Of a stretch of DNA of 9,048 nt, positions 5,473 to 9,048 are shown piece by piece. The notes under the pieces were generated by a model, which was not told the DNA's origin, did no database searches, and saw only the letters and a program-made list of their open reading frames with translations. The number at the start of each line of letters is the position of its first letter. The stretch's first letter is position 1. Source of the stretch: Planctomycetaceae bacterium (GTDB taxonomy: Bacteria > Planctomycetota > Planctomycetia > Pirellulales > UBA1268); the NCBI GenBank assembly GCA_002862165.1, contig PKCL01000315.1, positions 1 to 9,048 on the forward strand. The letters are read 5' to 3'. The position numbers and the translations under genes were made by a program.

Positions 5473-6380
5473 TTGCGCTTGAACGAGTTTCTGTCCAACG
5501 ACATGGCGTCATTGCATTGGACCAATTCACCCACACGATTCATCCGGGCCAATCTGTAGCAGTCATTGGCCCATCAGGATCTGGGAAAACTACACTCCTC
5601 GAGACTCTTGCCACGCTCCTGCCTATTCATTCTGGAACTTTCTCCCTCCCTGACCTTGGATCGACGACGGACTCACAATCGGTTCAGTGCGTTATTGGAT
5701 ATGTACCCGACAGCATACCGACATGGCCAATGATTCGAGTTGACGAATGCCTTGAGTTATTCGCATCGAGTCTCGGGCTCCGAGGAAACCAAATAAGTGA
5801 TGCCGTAACTCGATCTCTTGAAGATGTTGCTCTGCAAAATTTGTATGGACACCGAATTGACACGCTCTCCTCTGGCCAGAGCAAGCGATTACTTATCGCA
5901 AAAGCATTACTCTGCGAGCCTTCGATCTTATTATTCGATAATCCTTACAGCGGTCTTGATCCTGCTGGCTATCAGATAGTTGAGCAACTTGTATCAAATT
6001 CACAGATTACAGGGCGGATTATTCTTGCAGCTTTTAATGATGCAAATATCTCCGAGAACTTCACAGACCTGATCGTAATGAAGGACGGACGAAAGATCTC
6101 AGGAGATCGTTTTAAGCCTGAACTATTTACGGATGTCACCGCGTGGCGAATTCGTCTTAAATGTCCATCATCTGCTGTACAGGCAGCCAGAATACTCGGA
6201 CATCTCACTGTTTCGAGTACGATCATCGACGAGGATTACTTATTGTGTGATTTGGCTACTCAACGTGGACCAATCGAAGAAGCGTTAGCCGCACTTACAA
6301 GAGCAGGGTGCCCAATCGCAACGTGTACATATGACCCACCATGGCCGGCTCAAGTCTTGGGGGCACTTGTCCACGAGTGA
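5469..6380 (+). CDS. ABC-type ATPase with altered catalytic residues
   Basis: A 303-residue nucleotide-binding subunit of the ABC-2/CcmA-like type. Walker A is GPSGSGKT at 34-41. The Q-loop position reads YVPD at 78-81, with Asp as seen in some ABC-2 relatives. The signature is LSSGQ at 133-137 and the D-loop SGLD at 161-164. Two residues needed for ATP hydrolysis are changed: Walker B is ILLFD at 153-157 followed by Asn158 rather than Glu, and the switch loop reads LAAFND (186-191) with no His. Residues from about 215 on form a C-terminal domain typical of these ATPases (EALAALTRAGCPI). There is no membrane segment and no permease gene nearby. It overlaps trpE by 4 bases (ATGA), with GGGGAG just upstream, so it is probably translationally coupled. 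It may bind ATP as a switch or serve as a weak partner in a heterodimer; substrate unknown. Confidence 0.9.
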   Translation: MIALERVSVQRHGVIALDQFTHTIHPGQSVAVIGPSGSGKTTLLETLATLLPIHSGTFSLPDLGSTTDSQSVQCVIGYVPDSIPTWPMIRVDECLELFASSLGLRGNQISDAVTRSLEDVALQNLYGHRIDTLSSGQSKRLLIAKALLCEPSILLFDNPYSGLDPAGYQIVEQLVSNSQITGRIILAAFNDANISENFTDLIVMKDGRKISGDRFKPELFTDVTAWRIRLKCPSSAVQAARILGHLTVSSTIIDEDYLLCDLATQRGPIEEALAALTRAGCPIATCTYDPPWPAQVLGALVHE

Positions 6381-6391
6381 CAGGCTCCGGT

Positions 6392-7225
6392 TCAGCAAAC
6401 CTGGCACGATTTAACAAGTTCCTGCACAAAACTGCCCGCAGCGTTAGCCATTGTTTCAACATCTCTGGCTTCTTCGAGACAACGGACAACGGCAGACCCG
6501 ACAATGACACCGTCAGCCACAGTAGCAACCTCTCTGGCTTGATCAGCACTTGATATCCCAAACCCAACTAAGATTGGAACATTTGACTCTTTACGCAGCC
6601 ACTTGATGCGGTCAATAAGACCATCTGGCAGGGCCGTACGTTCGCCTGTCACGCCAGCGACAGAAACACAGTAGAGAAACCCTGTAGATCGCTTAGCAAT
6701 TTCTCGAGCACGCTCCGGTGGTGTCGTTGGCGTGACGAGTCGGACGAGAGCCAAACCGGATCGCCGACACTGCTCATCAAGTTCATCAGACTCTTCTAAA
6801 GGCAAGTCTGGCACAACGAACCCTGCGAGACCACTGGACTCACCTCGCTTTACGAATGCTTCAATTCCACTTCGAAATATAAGGGAATAACTTGCCATTG
6901 CCAGCAAGGGCATTTCACATGCTTCACGAATTTCAGAAACAATACTAAACATTTTTTCTAAATTCATTCCAGCATTTAAGGCACGCGTGTATGAGGATTG
7001 GATTACCGCGCCATCTGCAATCGGATCACTGTACGGCACACCAAGCTCGCAACACGTTGCTCCCGCTGTAGAAATTGATTTTAAAATAGCAACTGTTGTT
7101 TCGCTATCTGGATCACCGGCAGTGATAAAAGGCGATACGGCACGCCGTCCTTCGGCTTTACATACCGCAAAAGCATTTTCAAGGCGTTCGATGCCCGTTT
7201 GTTTCTTACCGTCTTTGTGGCTCAT
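6392..7225 (-). CDS. trpA: Tryptophan synthase alpha chain
   Basis: TrpA cleaves indole-3-glycerol phosphate to indole and glyceraldehyde-3-phosphate; indole passes through a tunnel to TrpB. The protein has 277 residues, close to the usual 265-270 with a short N-terminal extension. The TIM-barrel motifs are present: FITAGDPD at 33-40, ELGVPYSDPIADG with catalytic Glu60 and Asp71 (Salmonella E49 and D60, same 11-residue spacing), GFVVPDLPLEES, SVAGVTGER for phosphate binding, and VGFGISSADQ and DGVIVGSA near the C-terminus. It starts with ATG at 7225, without a clear ribosome binding site, 67 bp downstream of trpB, almost certainly in the same transcript. Its 3' end meets the ABC ATPase gene with only 11 bp between stop codons, so the two transcripts probably overlap. 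Confidence 0.97.
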   Translation of the reverse strand: MSHKDGKKQTGIERLENAFAVCKAEGRRAVSPFITAGDPDSETTVAILKSISTAGATCCELGVPYSDPIADGAVIQSSYTRALNAGMNLEKMFSIVSEIREACEMPLLAMASYSLIFRSGIEAFVKRGESSGLAGFVVPDLPLEESDELDEQCRRSGLALVRLVTPTTPPERAREIAKRSTGFLYCVSVAGVTGERTALPDGLIDRIKWLRKESNVPILVGFGISSADQAREVATVADGVIVGSAVVRCLEEARDVETMANAAGSFVQELVKSCQVC

Positions 7226-7292
7226 TCAACATGTATCTTTTCTTTTTGAAGGCTGCCCGCACAAATCGCATCAACACAGCGTGGTCAACGAA

Positions 7293-8519
7293 TTATTCCT
7301 GCCCGCGCAGCCTCGCTATTTCAGCAGCATCTTTATCACCTCGACCCGACATACAGACCACAAGGATTTCCTCAGGGCTCATTTCTGATGCAGCCTCAAC
7401 CGCCCACGCCAATGCGTGCGATGTTTCCAATGCAGGAAGAACTCCCTCTTGCTGGGCTACCATATCGAAGGCATCAAGCGCTGCGGAATCAGTCACACTT
7501 GTGTAGTCAACCCGACCAGAATCCCGCCAATAACTATGCTCTGGACCCACTCCAGGATAATCAAGACCTGCGGAAACTGAATGAACATCAGCCGTCTGCC
7601 CATCGAGATCTTGCAACACGTAACTCAAACTGCCGTGAAGAATTCCTGGCGTACCATACGTCAGTGGCGCGGCATGTTCCCCTTCATTACTCGAACGACC
7701 TCCTGCCTCGATTCCAACGAGACGAACATCTGGGAAATCAACAAAGGGATAGAACATTCCAGCAGCATTGCTGCCACCACCTACACACGCCACCACAGTA
7801 TCAGGAAGTCTCCCGAATAGTTTATTGCAACACTCTATTGTCTCACGCCCTATGACTGATTGGAAATCACGGACAATACGCGGAAACGGATGCGGACCAA
7901 CTACGGATCCAATAATGTAGTGCGTTGTTTCTACCGTGGCCATCCAGTCCCGCATCGCTTCATTAATTGCATCTCGTAGCGTACGAGACCCACTTTCGAC
8001 GGGGCGAACCTCAGCGCCCATTAATTTCATCGTCCGAACGTTTGGGGACTGGCGACGAACATCTTCTGCACCCATGTAAACGATACACTCAAGTCCAAAT
8101 CGGGCACATGCTGTTGCGGTCGCCACGCCGTGCTGCCCCGCTCCAGTCTCGGCAATAATCCGTTTCTTACCCATTCGCATGGCTAGCAGGGCCTGACCAA
8201 GCGTGTTGTTAATCTTGTGAGCCCCTGTGTGACTGAGATCTTCACGCTTGAAATAAATCTGGGCGCCTCCTGCCTTCTCGGTAAGCCTTTCCGCGAAAAG
8301 TAGGGGTGTCGGTCGACCGACGAAAGCTCCAAAGAGTCCTTCAAGTTCACTCACAAATTCAGGATCAATAATCGCATCATCATACGCTTTCTCCAGTTGA
8401 TTCAGTGCTGCAGAGAGTGTTTCCGGCACATACCGACCACCAAACCGGCCAAAACGACCAAAGTTGTCAGGCACAGCGGAAAGTTTTTGATCAACAGATT
8501 CAGCTTGAACACGAGACAT
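7293..8519 (-). CDS. trpB: Tryptophan synthase beta chain
   Basis: TrpB is the PLP enzyme that joins indole and serine to give tryptophan, working in an alpha2-beta2 complex with TrpA. Start choice: an upstream ATG at 8558 gives 421 residues (MWQKALSK) but has no ribosome binding site; the ATG at 8519 has GGAG six bases upstream and gives 408 residues, close to the usual 395-405. With that start, the PLP lysine in HTGAHKINN is K102 and the catalytic Glu in AETGAGQHG is E124, both 15 past Salmonella K87 and E109. GGGSNA at about 247-252 binds the PLP phosphate, and SGRGDKD closes the C-terminus. The GRFGGRYVPETL N-terminus is that of the standard TrpB1 type that works with TrpA. It leads a trpB-trpA unit, divergent from mutM. 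Confidence 0.97.
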   Translation of the reverse strand: MSRVQAESVDQKLSAVPDNFGRFGRFGGRYVPETLSAALNQLEKAYDDAIIDPEFVSELEGLFGAFVGRPTPLLFAERLTEKAGGAQIYFKREDLSHTGAHKINNTLGQALLAMRMGKKRIIAETGAGQHGVATATACARFGLECIVYMGAEDVRRQSPNVRTMKLMGAEVRPVESGSRTLRDAINEAMRDWMATVETTHYIIGSVVGPHPFPRIVRDFQSVIGRETIECCNKLFGRLPDTVVACVGGGSNAAGMFYPFVDFPDVRLVGIEAGGRSSNEGEHAAPLTYGTPGILHGSLSYVLQDLDGQTADVHSVSAGLDYPGVGPEHSYWRDSGRVDYTSVTDSAALDAFDMVAQQEGVLPALETSHALAWAVEAASEMSPEEILVVCMSGRGDKDAAEIARLRGQE

Positions 8520-8525
8520 TCGAAA

Positions 8526-8529
8526 CTCC
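8526..8529 (-). promoter_or_regulatory. trpB ribosome binding site
   Basis: The minus strand reads GGAG six bases before the ATG at 8519. This places the TrpB start 13 codons inside the longest open frame. Confidence 0.6.
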
Positions 8530-8585
8530 AAATGTTTGGACAAAGCCTTTTGCCACATATTGTCTATTATTAACCGTCACCCAAA

Positions 8586-8607
8586 GAATACTCAAAGCGA
8601 ATACTCA
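8586..8607. repeat. 9-bp direct repeat upstream of trpB
   Basis: GAATACTCA occurs at 8586-8594 and 8599-8607, 13 bp apart start to start; on the trpB strand it reads TGAGTATTC twice. It lies 67-88 bp before the trpB start, a normal place for an operator. I do not find the same word upstream of trpE. Confidence 0.35.
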
Positions 8608-8634
8608 GAATTAAATAAATTGTAGCCTCCTTCC

Positions 8635-8664
8635 TCGTTTTTCGACCTATCGTTTTTCGACCTA
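8635..8664. repeat. Perfect 15-bp tandem duplication before mutM
   Basis: The unit TCGTTTTTCGACCTA occurs twice with no gap, at 8635-8649 and 8650-8664. Each unit contains the small palindromic arms TCG and CGA around TTTTT. It ends 37 bp before the mutM start, in the trpB/mutM divergent region. It could be two binding sites or a recent slippage duplication. Confidence 0.75.
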
Positions 8665-8701
8665 AGTGGAGTCCATCCCCACCGCTTCAAAAGCTCCTAC
8701 G

Positions 8702-9048
8702 ATGCCAGAACTACCGGAAGTTGAAACAATGTGTCGCGGAATCGCCTGTTTCCAAGGTGAAATCATTCAGACAACACACTTTCCTAGATACACCCGCAGG
8801 GCATCTCCTATTCAGCCACGGCCAAAAATTCTTGCGTCCAAACTCCATGGTGCTCGCGTTACAGATATCAAACGTCTCGGAAAGAGGGCGGTGCTATCTG
8901 TCACGCCAGCAAACCAAAAAGATAGTTTATTCCTGATTTTTGAACCCCGGATGACCGGCTTACTTTTGCGAGTTCAACCTCCAACAAAAACTCATGTTCG
9001 CCTGATAGCAAAATTCAAAAACTCCAAACAACCACTGATCTTCTGGGA
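8702..9048 (+). CDS. mutM: Formamidopyrimidine-DNA glycosylase, 5' part
   Basis: MutM (Fpg) removes oxidised purines such as 8-oxoguanine and cuts the resulting site by beta,delta-elimination. The first 115 codons are present and the gene runs off the window. The start MPELPEVET is diagnostic: Pro2 becomes the catalytic N-terminal amine after Met removal, and Glu3 and Glu6 are conserved. Lys61 in RLGKRAVL matches the E. coli DNA-contacting K57, and EPRMTGLL at 81-88 carries the lesion-filling Met (E. coli M74 in its loop). The helix-two-turn-helix and the C-terminal zinc finger lie beyond the end. Nei-type enzymes share the start, but the MTG loop favours MutM. No Shine-Dalgarno site is visible before the ATG. 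It is divergent from trpB, with 182 bp between start codons. Confidence 0.93.
   Translation, partial: MPELPEVETMCRGIACFQGEIIQTTHFPRYTRRASPIQPRPKILASKLHGARVTDIKRLGKRAVLSVTPANQKDSLFLIFEPRMTGLLLRVQPPTKTHVRLIAKFKNSKQPLIFW

Noticed and set aside
7388..7855. 155-residue plus-strand frame opposite trpB.
   Set aside because: It is antisense to a well-conserved gene and its sequence is low in hydrophobic pattern, as expected of a shadow frame.
8520..8558. N-terminal extension of TrpB from the ATG at 8558.
   Set aside because: There is no ribosome binding site there, while the ATG at 8519 has GGAG at good spacing and gives normal TrpB length.
1096..8607. Three intergenic direct repeats all with a 13-bp period (TGAGAT at 1096/1109, CAGCTAA at 3521/3534, GAATACTCA at 8586/8599) as one shared regulatory signature.
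   Set aside because: The words differ, the first two are only 6-7 bp, and 13 bp is not a helical period, so a common system is not supported.

Overview
This window (about 46-48% G+C by eye) looks like chromosomal housekeeping DNA from a planctomycete, probably of the Pirellulales type. The evidence is the pairing of McsA and McsB outside a Firmicute-style ctsR operon, a McsA whose zinc ligands are CxxH rather than CxxC, a MutM with the EPRMTGL loop, and a 62-residue two-helix membrane protein of a kind I associate with planctomycetes. The lineage call is inference from protein style, not from a database match. I see no rRNA, tRNA, CRISPR array, insertion sequence or phage gene.

Layout from left to right: a weakly recognised hypothetical gene (184-828, +), possibly a shortened NodB/polysaccharide-deacetylase-like barrel; a small two-helix membrane protein (850-1038, -); coaD (1192-1716, +) for coenzyme A synthesis; the leftward pair mcsA (2943-3488, -) and mcsB (1757-2824, -) for protein-arginine phosphorylation; a 451-bp divergent intergenic region rich in short repeats; trpE (3940-5472, +), overlapping by 4 bases an orphan ABC ATPase (5469-6380, +); the leftward pair trpB (7293-8519, -) and trpA (6392-7225, -); and the 5' part of mutM/fpg (8702 to the window end, +).

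Two functional themes stand out. TrpE carries out the first step of tryptophan synthesis and TrpB/TrpA the last two, yet they lie in converging units with only 11 bp between them; trpG, trpD, trpC and trpF are absent here, so the pathway is split across the chromosome. McsA and McsB form the activator/kinase pair that marks proteins with phosphoarginine for ClpC-type degradation; no ctsR, clpC or CIRCE element is visible, so any stress control must use other signals.

The most unusual protein is the ABC ATPase. Its Walker A and signature motifs are readable, but the catalytic glutamate after Walker B is Asn, the switch-loop histidine is missing, and no permease is nearby. Its start codon overlaps the trpE stop codon. 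The McsB also departs from the standard allosteric phosphoarginine-binding motif (RNIERA instead of RDxxRA). Intergenic DNA carries several short direct and inverted repeats, including a perfect 15-bp tandem duplication before mutM. I do not see a clearly new multi-gene system.
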